From assembly GCA_045631465.1 (NCBI GenBank), contig JAZQUV010000017.1, positions 1 to 25,876 on the forward strand: a stretch of DNA of 25,876 bases, given 5' to 3'. The notes under the pieces are model-generated. The model searched no databases. It saw only the letters and a program-made list of their open reading frames with translations, and had not been told where the DNA came from. Positions 1-6,365 of this stretch are shown here, piece by piece. Position 1 is the first letter of the stretch; every line of letters starts with the position of its first letter. This DNA comes from Aphodosoma sp045631465. Lineage in GTDB: Bacteria > Bacteroidota > Bacteroidia > Bacteroidales > Paludibacteraceae. The position numbers and the translations under genes were made by a program.

Positions 1-89
1 GTGCCATTTTTCCATCGAAAACGAAGCCATATTGCTTCAGCATTATTTATTATATGAATGATATTCATATCAGATTTTTTGATTTTCAT
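1..89 (-). CDS. 5' end of an unidentified minus-strand gene (partial)
   Basis: An open frame of 29 codons begins at an ATG on the minus strand (plus positions 87-89) and runs off the window edge without a stop. It reads MKIKKSDMNIIHIINNAEA and continues IWLRFRWKNG. A second in-frame ATG at codon 8 is an alternative start. The length is too short to identify the product. What makes it credible is a full Bacteroidota promoter match directly upstream (116-147, minus), which would give a leader of about 20 nt. No signal peptide or known motif is visible. Confidence 0.5.
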   Translation of the reverse strand, partial: MKIKKSDMNIIHIINNAEAIWLRFRWKNG

Positions 90-115
90 ATATTGTATTG
101 TCTTGATTTTCAATA

Positions 116-147
116 CAAATATACAAAAAATAATTGATATATACAAA
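116..147 (-). promoter_or_regulatory. Promoter for the partial minus-strand gene
   Basis: Read on the minus strand: TTTG (147-144), 20 nt, TATATTTG (123-116). This matches the Bacteroidota housekeeping sigma consensus TTTG ... TAnnTTTG. A small palindrome, ACTGA-TAT-TCAGT (156-168), sits just upstream of the -33 element and could be an operator. That last point is inference. Confidence 0.6.
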
Positions 148-535
148 TATAAATAACTGATATTCAGTATATTAAAGTGTTTTTTTAAGTCTTTTTCTGC
201 ATGTGTGTTTGTTTAATGGAATTAGTGTCAAGTAATGGGGAAGTACCGGTGCCGATTGCTGTATAGTATGTTTATAGTATGTTTATCCTATATTTATAGT
301 ATATTTATCCTATATTTATAGTATATTGAAAGTAGGGAGAAGAGGAGGAAATGTAGTAGAAATAAGAAAGAGCATTAGAATCATGCCACGTTGTCAGCAG
401 AAGACTTTATATCAGAAATTAAGGGTGATTTTGTGCCATTTAGTCATAATATGGCAGTACATCATGGAATTGGCAACGTTTTTGATGATAAAGTGTGAAG
501 ATTGATAATTAATAAACAAATATACATATATTGAT
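148..535. other. Spacer upstream of grpE
   Basis: No recognisable gene in about 390 bases. It holds the 22-bp tandem repeat (271-328) and a 40-codon open frame, 383-505 on the plus strand, beginning MPRCQQKTLYQKLRVILCHL. That frame has no recognisable family, no clear promoter and no ribosome-site evidence, so it is not called as a gene. No TAnnTTTG promoter and no CIRCE heat-shock inverted repeat (TTAGCACTC-N9-GAGTGCTAA) was seen ahead of grpE. Confidence 0.5.
271..328. repeat. 22-bp tandem repeat, about 2.6 copies
   Basis: Units start at 271, 293 and 315 (partial). Each is TTTATAGTAT followed by RTTTATCCTATA; the first two copies differ at one base (G or A at the 11th position). An extra TATAGTATG lies just before (262-270). 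The repeat is AT-rich, lies 200 bases ahead of grpE and spans about two helical turns per unit. Confidence 0.8.
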
Positions 536-1096
536 ATGAAAAAGAACGAAAACGTGGAAAATCAAGAGATGGAAACCCCTGAGGTGATGGATCAACAAGA
601 GGCTACAGCAGAAGAGATTGCAAAGGAAAGTGCCGAAACTGTTGCAGAAGAGGTGAACGAATGGGAGGTGAAATTCAATAACCTAAACGATAGCCATTTG
701 AGATTGATGGCAGACTTTGACAACTATCGTAAACGCACTATCAAAGAGAAGGCTGACTTGATAAAAAATGCGGGAGAGAGAATTATTTGTGATTTTTTGC
801 CTATCATTGATAACTTTGAACGTGCGTTGGCTAGCATGAAAACTGCCGAGGATGTGGATGCTGTGCGCCAAGGCGTGGAGTTGATTTACAACCAAGTGAT
901 GGCTATGATGAAAGCTAATGGTGTGGCTGTAATTGAAACAGAAAATGCTCCGTTTGACACTGAATTCCACGAAGCTATAACTACTATCCCTGCTCCTACA
1001 CCTGAATTGAAGGATAAAATTGTGGATTGCACTACTAAGGGTTATACTATGAACGAGAAGGTTATCCGCCACGCTAAAGTTGTTGTTGGCAATTAA
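536..1096 (+). CDS. grpE: GrpE, nucleotide exchange factor of DnaK
   Basis: 186 aa, a normal length for GrpE. It releases ADP from DnaK in the cytoplasmic DnaK-DnaJ-GrpE chaperone cycle. An acidic, probably disordered N-terminus (residues 1-40, many Glu) leads into the long helical dimerisation region, which carries the family signature around MADFDNYRKRTIKEK (residues 58-72). The C-terminal beta-rich DnaK-contacting head ends with KGYTMNEKVIRHAKVVV, typical of GrpE. The ATG at 536 is the first in frame and gives a full-length protein; no Shine-Dalgarno is present. dnaJ follows 91 bases later on the same strand. dnaK is not in the window. Identification is certain at family level. Confidence 0.97.
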   Translation: MKKNENVENQEMETPEVMDQQEATAEEIAKESAETVAEEVNEWEVKFNNLNDSHLRLMADFDNYRKRTIKEKADLIKNAGERIICDFLPIIDNFERALASMKTAEDVDAVRQGVELIYNQVMAMMKANGVAVIETENAPFDTEFHEAITTIPAPTPELKDKIVDCTTKGYTMNEKVIRHAKVVVGN

Positions 1097-1134
1097 AATT
1101 CTTATTTTAACATAAGTACAAAACCTACGACTAA

Positions 1135-1164
1135 CGGACGCACGAACCGTGCGTCCCTACAATA
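1135..1164. repeat. REP-like palindromic element, copy 1
   Basis: Arms GGACGCACG and CGTGCGTCC (9 bp, perfect) around the loop AAC, followed by CTACAATA. It lies in the grpE-dnaJ spacer, 24 bases before the dnaJ ATG. The same 30-base unit recurs three times after dnaJ (2424-2541). Confidence 0.85.
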
Positions 1165-1187
1165 TTCCAACAAAAAATAAAGAACAT

Positions 1188-2339
1188 ATGTCGAAGAGAG
1201 ATTATTATGAGGTGTTGGGTGTGCAGAAAGGTGCATCTGACGAAGAGATAAAAAAGGCGTATCGCAAGAAAGCGATTCAATATCACCCTGACAAGAATCC
1301 GGGCGACAAGGAGGCTGAAGAGAAATTTAAAGAGGCAGCTGAGGCATATGAGGTGCTTAGCGACCCAGACAAACGTGCACGCTACGACCAATTTGGCCAT
1401 GCTGGCATGGGTGGCGCTGGAGGTTTCGGCGGCGGTGGCATGAATATGGATGACATATTCTCGCAATTCGGCGATATATTTGGCGGTCACTTTGGTGGTT
1501 TCGGAGGTTTTGGTGGCTTCGGTGGAGGCGGTGGTTCGCGCCAACGCGTTAATCGTGGATCAGACCTTCGTGTGCGTGTCAAATTGTCACTAAAAGAGAT
1601 TGCCACTGGATGCGAGAAGAAAATCAAGGTGCGCAAAGCGGTGACTTGTACGCACTGCGGTGGTTCGGGCGCAAAGGATGAACATAGCACTACAACTTGC
1701 CCTGAATGTGGCGGATCGGGCTATGTGACTCGTGTGCAACGCACTATCCTCGGAAATATGCAGACTCGCACAGCTTGCCCTAAATGTGGTGGCGAGGGTA
1801 AAATAATAAAAGATGAATGCCCACATTGTAAAGGTGAAGGTGTAACTATCCAAGAGGAAATTATCACGATAAACATTCCTGCTGGTGTGGCTGAGGGTAT
1901 GCAACTCAGCATGTCGGGCAAAGGTAATGCTGCACGCAGAGGTGGTGTGCCGGGCGATTTGCTCATCGTGATTGAGGAAGAAAAACACCCTGAACTCATT
2001 CGCGACCAAAATAACCTTATATACAACTTGTTGCTCGACTTGCCTACAGCAGTGCTCGGTGGTATGGTGGAAATACCAACTATAGACGGAAAAGTGAAGG
2101 TGAAAATCGACAAAGGCACTCAACCTGGCAAGGTGCTCAGATTGCGCAACAAGGGTCTGCCAGATGTAAACCGTTACGGCACAGGCGACTTGTTGGTAAA
2201 TATCGGAGTATATATCCCTGAAGATTTGTCGTCGGATGAGAAGAAGATATTTGAGAAATTGAGTGAATCGAAGAATATGAAACCAAATGCTTCGGCTGCA
2301 AAGAATTTCTTCAATCGATTCAGAAACCTTTTTGAATAG
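1188..2339 (+). CDS. dnaJ: DnaJ (Hsp40) co-chaperone
   Basis: 383 aa. DnaJ delivers unfolded clients to DnaK and stimulates its ATPase. The J domain at the N-terminus has the HPD motif (residues 33-35). A long Gly/Phe linker follows, ending in GGHFGGFGGFGGFGGGGG. The zinc domain has four CxxCxGxG repeats (CTHCGGSG, CPECGGSG, CPKCGGEG, CPHCKGEG), and the C-terminal substrate-binding domains follow. The frame is open upstream to a GTG at 1149, but the family start MSKRDYYEVLG fixes the ATG at 1188; the extra codons would encode part of the REP-like element. It probably shares a transcript with grpE. Its TAG stop merges with a 7-bp tandem array. Confidence 0.97.
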   Translation: MSKRDYYEVLGVQKGASDEEIKKAYRKKAIQYHPDKNPGDKEAEEKFKEAAEAYEVLSDPDKRARYDQFGHAGMGGAGGFGGGGMNMDDIFSQFGDIFGGHFGGFGGFGGFGGGGGSRQRVNRGSDLRVRVKLSLKEIATGCEKKIKVRKAVTCTHCGGSGAKDEHSTTTCPECGGSGYVTRVQRTILGNMQTRTACPKCGGEGKIIKDECPHCKGEGVTIQEEIITINIPAGVAEGMQLSMSGKGNAARRGGVPGDLLIVIEEEKHPELIRDQNNLIYNLLLDLPTAVLGGMVEIPTIDGKVKVKIDKGTQPGKVLRLRNKGLPDVNRYGTGDLLVNIGVYIPEDLSSDEKKIFEKLSESKNMKPNASAAKNFFNRFRNLFE

Positions 2340-2401
2340 TTACTAGTTACTAGTTTGAAGTTACTTGTTTGGAGTTACTAGTTACTAGTTACTAGTTACT
2401 A
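2339..2401. repeat. 7-bp tandem array GTTACTA, 9 units
   Basis: Nine consecutive 7-base units in perfect register: GTTACTA x2, GTTTGAA, GTTACTT, GTTTGGA, GTTACTA x4. The first unit begins with the last base of the dnaJ stop codon. The variant units keep the 7-base phase, so the array diverged after or during expansion by whole units. Confidence 0.9.
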
Positions 2402-2423
2402 GTTTTTTTAACTTTGCGAATAA

Positions 2424-2453
2424 CGGACGCACGAGCCGTGCGTCCCTACAATA
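2424..2453. repeat. REP-like palindromic element, copy 2
   Basis: A 30-base unit: C, then arms GGACGCACG and CGTGCGTCC around the loop AGC, then CTACAATA. Identical to copy 3 and one base different from copy 1. Confidence 0.85.
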
Positions 2454-2470
2454 ATATAACAACAATCATT

Positions 2471-2500
2471 CGGACGCACGAGCCGTGCGTCCCTACAATA
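2471..2500. repeat. REP-like palindromic element, copy 3
   Basis: Exact copy of the 2424-2453 unit in the same orientation, 17 bases further on. The conserved 3' flank CTACAATA shows that the unit is more than a simple hairpin. Confidence 0.85.
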
Positions 2501-2511
2501 TGACTCAAAAA

Positions 2512-2541
2512 CGGATGCTCGAACTATGCGTATCTACAATA
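2512..2541. repeat. REP-like element, decayed copy 4
   Basis: Aligns to copy 3 over 30 bases with about 7 substitutions (CGGATGCTCGAACTATGCGT, then ATCTACAATA). The palindrome is partly lost while the CTACAATA flank is kept. Confidence 0.6.
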
Positions 2542-2551
2542 AAATCAAAAC

Positions 2552-2579
2552 AAAAAAGGGACGCGATTGCGTCCCTTTT
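2552..2579. terminator. Bidirectional terminator between dnaJ and HU
   Basis: Stem GGGACGC (2558-2564) / GCGTCCC (2569-2575), loop GATT, with A6 before and T4 after. It can serve HU on the minus strand and dnaJ on the plus strand. Its core resembles the nearby REP-like arms. Confidence 0.8.
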
Positions 2580-2598
2580 ATATAGTATCACGAAAATA

Positions 2599-2868
2599 TT
2601 AAAGTTTAGCGTTCAATGCAGAACCTGCTTTGAATTTAACTGATTTTTTAGCTGCGATAGTAATTTTTTCACCAGTAGAAGGATTTACACCTTGACGTTC
2701 GCCACGTTCGGCAACAGCAAAAGTACCAAAACCAAGAAGAGCAACTTGATCGTTAGCAACAAGAGCAGCTTCGATAGCTTCGAAAGTAGCATCAACAGCT
2801 TTTTTAGCGTCAACTTTTGTCATACCTGTTTTTTCGGCAACAGCAGCCACAAGTTCTGTTCTGTTCAT
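2599..2868 (-). CDS. hup: HU-family DNA-binding protein
   Basis: 89 aa, full length for HU. It is a dimeric nucleoid protein that bends DNA non-specifically. The N-terminal helices read MNRTELVAAVAEKTGMTKVD, and the central signature GFGTFAVAERGERQGVNPSTGE covers the DNA-binding arm with its conserved Arg and Asn-Pro. The C-terminus, KSVKFKAGSALNAKL, is typical. It is a stand-alone gene with its own promoter (2927-2958) and terminator (2552-2579). HU versus IHF: the sequence is the HU-beta type, and the paralogue cannot be specified. Confidence 0.96.
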   Translation of the reverse strand: MNRTELVAAVAEKTGMTKVDAKKAVDATFEAIEAALVANDQVALLGFGTFAVAERGERQGVNPSTGEKITIAAKKSVKFKAGSALNAKL

Positions 2869-2926
2869 TTTTCTTAGATTTTAAAGATTATTATTAGTGT
2901 TATTAAAAAAAATCAATTTTACTTGG

Positions 2927-2958
2927 CAAAAATATACTAAATTATTGATATAGACAAA
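2927..2958 (-). promoter_or_regulatory. Promoter of the HU gene
   Basis: Minus strand: TTTG (2958-2955), 20 nt, TATTTTTG (2934-2927). Full match to the Bacteroidota consensus with the same 20-nt spacing seen at other promoters here. The leader to the ATG would be about 50 nt. Confidence 0.7.
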
Positions 2959-3039
2959 TTTTTTACCATCTTTTTTACAAAAAAAATACATCACAATGAA
3001 AAATATGTTATAAAACATATAAATATACCTTTTTTTTTG

Positions 3040-3047
3040 TAAATTTG
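3040..3047 (+). promoter_or_regulatory. -7 element upstream of rhomboid gene 1
   Basis: TAAATTTG, followed by CG, 20 bases before the ATG at 3067. No TTG is found at the expected distance upstream, so only the -7 half is supported. Confidence 0.45.
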
Positions 3048-3066
3048 CGTCCTAAATCCAACAAAT

Positions 3067-3840
3067 ATGAATAATAACAACAATTCATTTTTGAGTAATA
3101 TTCCGCCTGTAGTACTCAATTTAATGATTATCAACCTACTTTTTTGGTTTGCTTCACAGGTTTTTCCGTCGACTTTTGGCATAGATTTAGTGAAAATATT
3201 GGGTTTGCACTATTGGTTTTCGGACCAATTCAACCCTATCCAACTCGTGACATATATGTTTATGCACGACACAAATAGCATGAGTCATTTGCTCTGCAAT
3301 ATGTTTGGAATATGGATGTTTGGTCGCACATTGGAACAGGTGTGGGGAGCGAAAAAATTCTTGTTTTTCTATTTTGTAACAGGTATTGGCGCCGGAATTA
3401 TACAAGAGCTGACTTGGATGATTGACTTGCATGACATCACAACAGCTATGAATATTGCAATTGCAGAAAATTCGGGAGAAGCATTAGTGCCATTTAGCAG
3501 CATGTTCACCGGAGGAGATATTGCTCGTGCAACAGCAGTAGATGTGATACGATTGAAAAGTCAAATTTTTGCATCACACGTAACGGTTGGTGCTTCGGGT
3601 GCTTTGTTTGGTATACTATTGGCATTTGGATGGCTATTCCCAGAAGCAAGAATGGGACTTTTGTTTATACCAGTGATGATTCCGGCAAGAATATTCGTGG
3701 GAATATATGCAGCATTTGAATTGTTTTTCGGTGTGACAGGTTTTGCATTTGATAATGTGGCTCACTTTGCCCACTTGGGAGGTATGTTGTTCGGCGCTGG
3801 GATATTGTGGATGTGGCAACGAAAGGGGAAACTTTATTAA
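3067..3840 (+). CDS. Rhomboid family intramembrane serine protease (1)
   Basis: 257 aa, with at least six hydrophobic segments. Rhomboids cleave transmembrane substrates within the membrane using a Ser-His dyad. The catalytic Ser is in GASG (Ser177) and the catalytic His in FAHLGG (His236). The loop/TM2 motif HLLCN (His74-Asn78) matches the conserved HxxxN of the oxyanion region. An insertion of about 50 residues (118-168) between TM3 and the catalytic Ser helix lies outside the membrane core. The ATG at 3067 directly follows a short leader. A second rhomboid gene follows on the same strand after a repeat-filled 247-base spacer. Substrates are unknown. Confidence 0.92.
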   Translation: MNNNNNSFLSNIPPVVLNLMIINLLFWFASQVFPSTFGIDLVKILGLHYWFSDQFNPIQLVTYMFMHDTNSMSHLLCNMFGIWMFGRTLEQVWGAKKFLFFYFVTGIGAGIIQELTWMIDLHDITTAMNIAIAENSGEALVPFSSMFTGGDIARATAVDVIRLKSQIFASHVTVGASGALFGILLAFGWLFPEARMGLLFIPVMIPARIFVGIYAAFELFFGVTGFAFDNVAHFAHLGGMLFGAGILWMWQRKGKLY

Positions 3841-3854
3841 GAATGAGGAATGAG
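3841..3854. repeat. 7-bp repeat GAATGAG, 2 units
   Basis: Two exact units start at the base after the stop codon of rhomboid 1. The unit is a rotation of the TGAGGAA array after rhomboid 2 and of GAGGAAT at 3934-3957. Confidence 0.6.
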
Positions 3855-3872
3855 GATTATTCGCTACGCTCA

Positions 3873-3933
3873 TGATTTTTGCTATGCTCGGCAACTGAAG
3901 TGAACTTCGTTGCTCTCGCTTATTGCAAAAATT
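3873..3933. repeat. Nested palindromic element, copy A (61 bp)
   Basis: The left end GATTTTTGCTATGCTCGGCA (3874-3893) and right end CTTATTGCAAAAATT (3919-3933) are shared exactly with copy B (6366-6430). The outer arms ATTTTTGC and GCAAAAAT are complementary. The centre is a separate hairpin, GCAAC-t-GAAG / CTTC-GTTGC (3891-3913), different from that of copy B. Size and structure suggest a REP or MITE-type non-coding element. Confidence 0.75.
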
Positions 3934-3957
3934 GAGGAATGAGGAATGGGGAATGGG
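3934..3957. repeat. 7-bp repeat GAGGAAT, about 3.4 units
   Basis: GAGGAAT x2, GGGGAAT, then GGG, directly abutting palindromic element A. Confidence 0.75.
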
Positions 3958-3962
3958 CTAAT

Positions 3963-4074
3963 CTCTTAACTCTAATCTCTCACTCTTAACTCTTAACACT
4001 TAATACTTAACTCTAATCACTTAAATCTAAACTCTAAACTCTTAACACTTAACACCTAACACTTAACTCTAAAC
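3963..4074. repeat. 7-bp tandem array [A/T]CTTAAC, 16 units
   Basis: 112 bases parse into 16 units without a single phase break. From 3984 they read TCTTAAC x2, ACTTAAT, ACTTAAC, TCTAATC, ACTTAAA, TCTAAAC x2, TCTTAAC, ACTTAAC, ACCTAAC, ACTTAAC, TCTAAAC. The array ends 13 bases before the ATG of rhomboid 2 and therefore makes up its leader and probable promoter region. Confidence 0.88.
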
Positions 4075-4087
4075 TTTTATCTCTATT

Positions 4088-4978
4088 ATGAATTGGAATG
4101 ATATAAAGGCTTTTTATTTGAGGGGAACGTCGTTGATGCGATTGATTTACATCAATGTAGGGGTGTTTGTATTGGTTAAACTGATTTCATTGTTTTTGGT
4201 TTTGTTTAATATCAATACTACACTATTAACAACCTATTTAGAGTTGCCATCTAACTTGACAACATTATTGTATCAACCTTGGGGTATAATAACATATATG
4301 TTTCTACATGCAGATGTGATGCATGTGTTTTTTAACATGATTTCGCTCTATTGGTTTGGACGCATTGCATTAGAACGCATATCACAAAAGCAATTGGTTG
4401 CATTGTATATATTAGGCGGATTGGCTGGAGCTATTTTATACCTAGTATCATACAATTTATTCCCTTATTTTTCGGTTGCAGTGCATAATAGCTACTTGCT
4501 AGGTGCTTCGGGTGCAGTGGTAGCAATCTGCGTTGCCGCAGCGACATTACAACCAAACTACCCTATCCGATTGATGTTTATTGGCGAAGTGAAATTGATT
4601 TGGTTGGCAATTGGTATGGTGGCTATCAGTCTATTTGGAATAACAGGCAACAATGCAGGTGGCGAGTTTGCACATATCGGAGGTGCTATATTAGGATATT
4701 TCTACGCCAAAGCATGGATGAATGGCAAAGATTACTCTCGCCCTGTGACATCGGTGATAAATTGGTTGACCGACCTATTCAAACGTACGCCTAAAATGAA
4801 GGTAAATAAAGGTGGCAAACAAACTGCTACTCGAATGAAAACTGACGCTGAATATAATAGAGAAAAACGCGCTAACGAAGCTGCAATTGATGCTATACTT
4901 GACAAGATAAAACAGCGTGGGTATGAGAGTTTGAGCGCAGAAGAAAAGAGAGAACTTTTTGATAGAAGCAGAAAATAA
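4088..4978 (+). CDS. Rhomboid family intramembrane serine protease (2), with C-terminal tail
   Basis: 296 aa. Six or more transmembrane segments occupy residues 15-208. The catalytic Ser is in GASG (Ser141) and the His in FAHIGG (His196); the HVFFN motif (79-83) supplies the conserved His and Asn. A soluble cytoplasmic tail of about 85 residues ends in a charged helical segment, YNREKRANEAAIDAILDKIK, then YESLSAEEKRELFDRS, which resembles the conserved tail of other Bacteroidota rhomboids. Compared with rhomboid 1 it lacks the pre-Ser insertion and has the tail, so the two are not a recent duplication. No TAnnTTTG promoter is seen in the array-filled spacer; read-through from rhomboid 1 is possible. 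Confidence 0.92.
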   Translation: MNWNDIKAFYLRGTSLMRLIYINVGVFVLVKLISLFLVLFNINTTLLTTYLELPSNLTTLLYQPWGIITYMFLHADVMHVFFNMISLYWFGRIALERISQKQLVALYILGGLAGAILYLVSYNLFPYFSVAVHNSYLLGASGAVVAICVAAATLQPNYPIRLMFIGEVKLIWLAIGMVAISLFGITGNNAGGEFAHIGGAILGYFYAKAWMNGKDYSRPVTSVINWLTDLFKRTPKMKVNKGGKQTATRMKTDAEYNREKRANEAAIDAILDKIKQRGYESLSAEEKRELFDRSRK

Positions 4979-5034
4979 TGAGGAGTGAGGAATGGGGAAT
5001 GAGGAATAGGGAATGAGGAATAGGGAATGAGGAA
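4979..5034. repeat. 7-bp tandem array TGAGGAA/TAGGGAA, 8 units
   Basis: Starts at the base after the stop codon of rhomboid 2. Units: TGAGGAG, TGAGGAA, TGGGGAA, TGAGGAA, TAGGGAA, TGAGGAA, TAGGGAA, TGAGGAA, all in phase. It is followed by TTATTAATTATTAA and the start of the next gene at 5065. Confidence 0.9.
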
Positions 5035-5064
5035 TTATTAATTATTAACAGGTAACAAAAAAAG

Positions 5065-6174
5065 ATGTTGCGTAGTTTTGTGAAATATATAATGATTGCT
5101 GTGACTGGGATTATAGTGTTGTGCTATTTTCTGGGATTGTCGGCTCAGTGGGTATCGCCTGAAAAAATAGGAGTACCTACATATTTTGTTATGATAATGC
5201 CACTATGGATTGTGTTGATGATAGCATGCGTGGTGTTTTGGGCATGTTTCAAAAAATGGATATATGCACTGATTGTGATTGGTATAATGGCAGTGACTTT
5301 CGGACAATGGCGCAATGTGATGACAATAAATAAACCTTTTGGACGTCAACAGTCAACAGTCAACAGTCGACAGTCAACAGTGAAAATATTGACTTTTAAC
5401 ACACACATATTCAACAATCACAAAGACGATAGTTTTGAGAAAGTTGCTGAATTTATAAAAGAGTGTGATGCCGACATCGTGTGTCTACAAGAGTTTGGGC
5501 ACTACCATAGATATGGCACATCGAAAAAAGAGATATTGAAATTTTTCGACTCGATATACCCATACCGCCACATTTGGTTCAAAAATCAAAATAAATGGGG
5601 CGAAAATGGATTAGCTACGTTTAGCCGATACCCTATCGTGAAAAAGAAAAAAATAGAATATCAATCGGCAGATAATATAAGCATATATTCGGACATCGTA
5701 ATTGATGAAGACACAATCAGACTAATCAACAACCACCTAGAATCAAACAAATTAAACAAAGAAGACCGACAATTTGCATCGAAATTGGTGGATGATGATA
5801 ACAACAGACAAGAGATACTAGATGCTGGCATGAAAATTGGTTCTCGACTCATTACTGGTGCAAAAAACCGCATACAACAAGCCGAGGCCGTGCGTCAAAC
5901 CATAGATGAAACAAATTATCCGACTATTGCGTTGGGTGACTTCAATGATGTGCCACTGTCATTTACGTACAACACAATAAAACAGAACATGCAAGATGCA
6001 TACTCACAAGGCGGAAATTGGGGCTATCATTGGACATACAACAAAAATGCTATGCTTTTTGCAATAGACCATATCTTGGTGGATGAAAAATTTATTGTTA
6101 TAGATAGTGAAGTTCATAAAGAGATGAAAATATCGGACCACTATCCGTTGAGTTGCAAAATATGTATACCCTAA
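5065..6174 (+). CDS. Membrane-anchored endonuclease/exonuclease/phosphatase family protein
   Basis: 369 aa. Three hydrophobic helices (about residues 8-28, 38-61, 66-80) precede a soluble EEP domain (106-369), the fold shared by DNase I, exonuclease III and inositol or sphingolipid phosphodiesterases. Visible active-site motifs are LTFNTH (Asn112), LQEF (Glu143, metal), NNHLES (His224), GDFND (291-295) and SDHYPL (His359). The substrate cannot be deduced. The Bacteroidota membrane-anchored group is often annotated only as EEP family. A 7-bp tandem array (GTCAACA x5) encodes residues 94-105, exactly at the junction of anchor and catalytic domain. It probably follows rhomboid 2 on one transcript. 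Confidence 0.9.
   Translation: MLRSFVKYIMIAVTGIIVLCYFLGLSAQWVSPEKIGVPTYFVMIMPLWIVLMIACVVFWACFKKWIYALIVIGIMAVTFGQWRNVMTINKPFGRQQSTVNSRQSTVKILTFNTHIFNNHKDDSFEKVAEFIKECDADIVCLQEFGHYHRYGTSKKEILKFFDSIYPYRHIWFKNQNKWGENGLATFSRYPIVKKKKIEYQSADNISIYSDIVIDEDTIRLINNHLESNKLNKEDRQFASKLVDDDNNRQEILDAGMKIGSRLITGAKNRIQQAEAVRQTIDETNYPTIALGDFNDVPLSFTYNTIKQNMQDAYSQGGNWGYHWTYNKNAMLFAIDHILVDEKFIVIDSEVHKEMKISDHYPLSCKICIP
5345..5379. repeat. Intragenic 7-bp tandem array GTCAACA, 5 units
   Basis: GTCAACA x3, GTCGACA, GTCAACA, then GTG. It lies inside the EEP reading frame, where it is translated as a Gln/Ser/Thr/Val-rich linker. Gain or loss of one unit shifts the frame by +1 or -1, separating the membrane anchor from the catalytic domain. 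Confidence 0.9.
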
Positions 6175-6183
6175 AATAGGCAC

Positions 6184-6216
6184 TATTGCATATATGAATA
6201 TTTTTTTGTAACTTTG
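6184..6216 (+). promoter_or_regulatory. Promoter of the metK leader
   Basis: TATTG (6184-6188), 20 nt, TAACTTTG (6209-6216), just before the SAM-II-like aptamer. Position and spacing match the other promoters in the window. Transcription would start near 6222. Confidence 0.7.
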
Positions 6217-6226
6217 CGCTCGAAAA

Positions 6227-6278
6227 ATGTGGAGAGATTTGACTGCTTGCAACCACAGAAAAAAATGCTAAAACGGAG
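6227..6278 (+). ncRNA. SAM-II-like riboswitch aptamer upstream of metK
   Basis: P1 is TGTGG (6228-6232) pairing with CCACA (6253-6257). The loop holds GATTTGACTGCTTGCAA, matching the SAM-II pattern GATTTaaCcGtaTTGCAA as I know it. The 3' part has an A-rich joint, then TGCTAAAACGG (6266-6276), matching the SAM-II core GCTAAAaaGG. Pseudoknot pairing is possible between ATTT (6237-6240) and AAAT (6263-6266), and between CTG and CGG. SAM-II elements (alpha-proteobacteria and some Bacteroidota) control methionine and SAM genes, and metK, encoding SAM synthetase, lies 177 bases downstream. SAM-V, which shares this core, is the alternative. Confidence 0.75.
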
Positions 6279-6340
6279 ATACCTACGCACATGCCCGTGC
6301 TATAAAATTTCCTTTTTTTATCATTATAGTCAAATCCCCT
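6279..6340 (+). promoter_or_regulatory. Possible riboswitch expression platform
   Basis: AGTCAAATC (6328-6336) is perfectly complementary to GATTTGACT (6236-6244) in the aptamer loop, so aptamer folding and this long-range pairing exclude each other. Between them are a small hairpin GCAC/GTGC (6287-6300) and a T7 run (6313-6319). Mechanism (termination or access) is inference. Confidence 0.4.
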
Positions 6341-6365
6341 AATTATTAATTACTCACTTTGTTTG

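Noticed and set aside
383..505. 40-codon plus-strand frame upstream of grpE
   Set aside because: It has an ATG and a stop but no promoter, no known family and odd composition; chance cannot be excluded, so it is mentioned only in the spacer entry.
1590..2123. 177-codon minus-strand frame under dnaJ
   Set aside because: Shadow of the dnaJ zinc-finger and C-terminal regions; no promoter or family features.
3963..4074. Possible CRISPR array
   Set aside because: The repeat unit is 7 bp with no spacers of constant length, and no cas genes are near; it is a tandem repeat.
3067..4978. The two rhomboid genes as a recent tandem duplication
   Set aside because: They share only family motifs; insertions and tails differ, so any duplication is old.
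6287..6319. Simple intrinsic terminator in the metK leader
   Set aside because: The GCAC/GTGC hairpin is only 4 bp and the T7 run starts 12 bases later, so a standard terminator is not supported; kept only as part of the possible expression platform.
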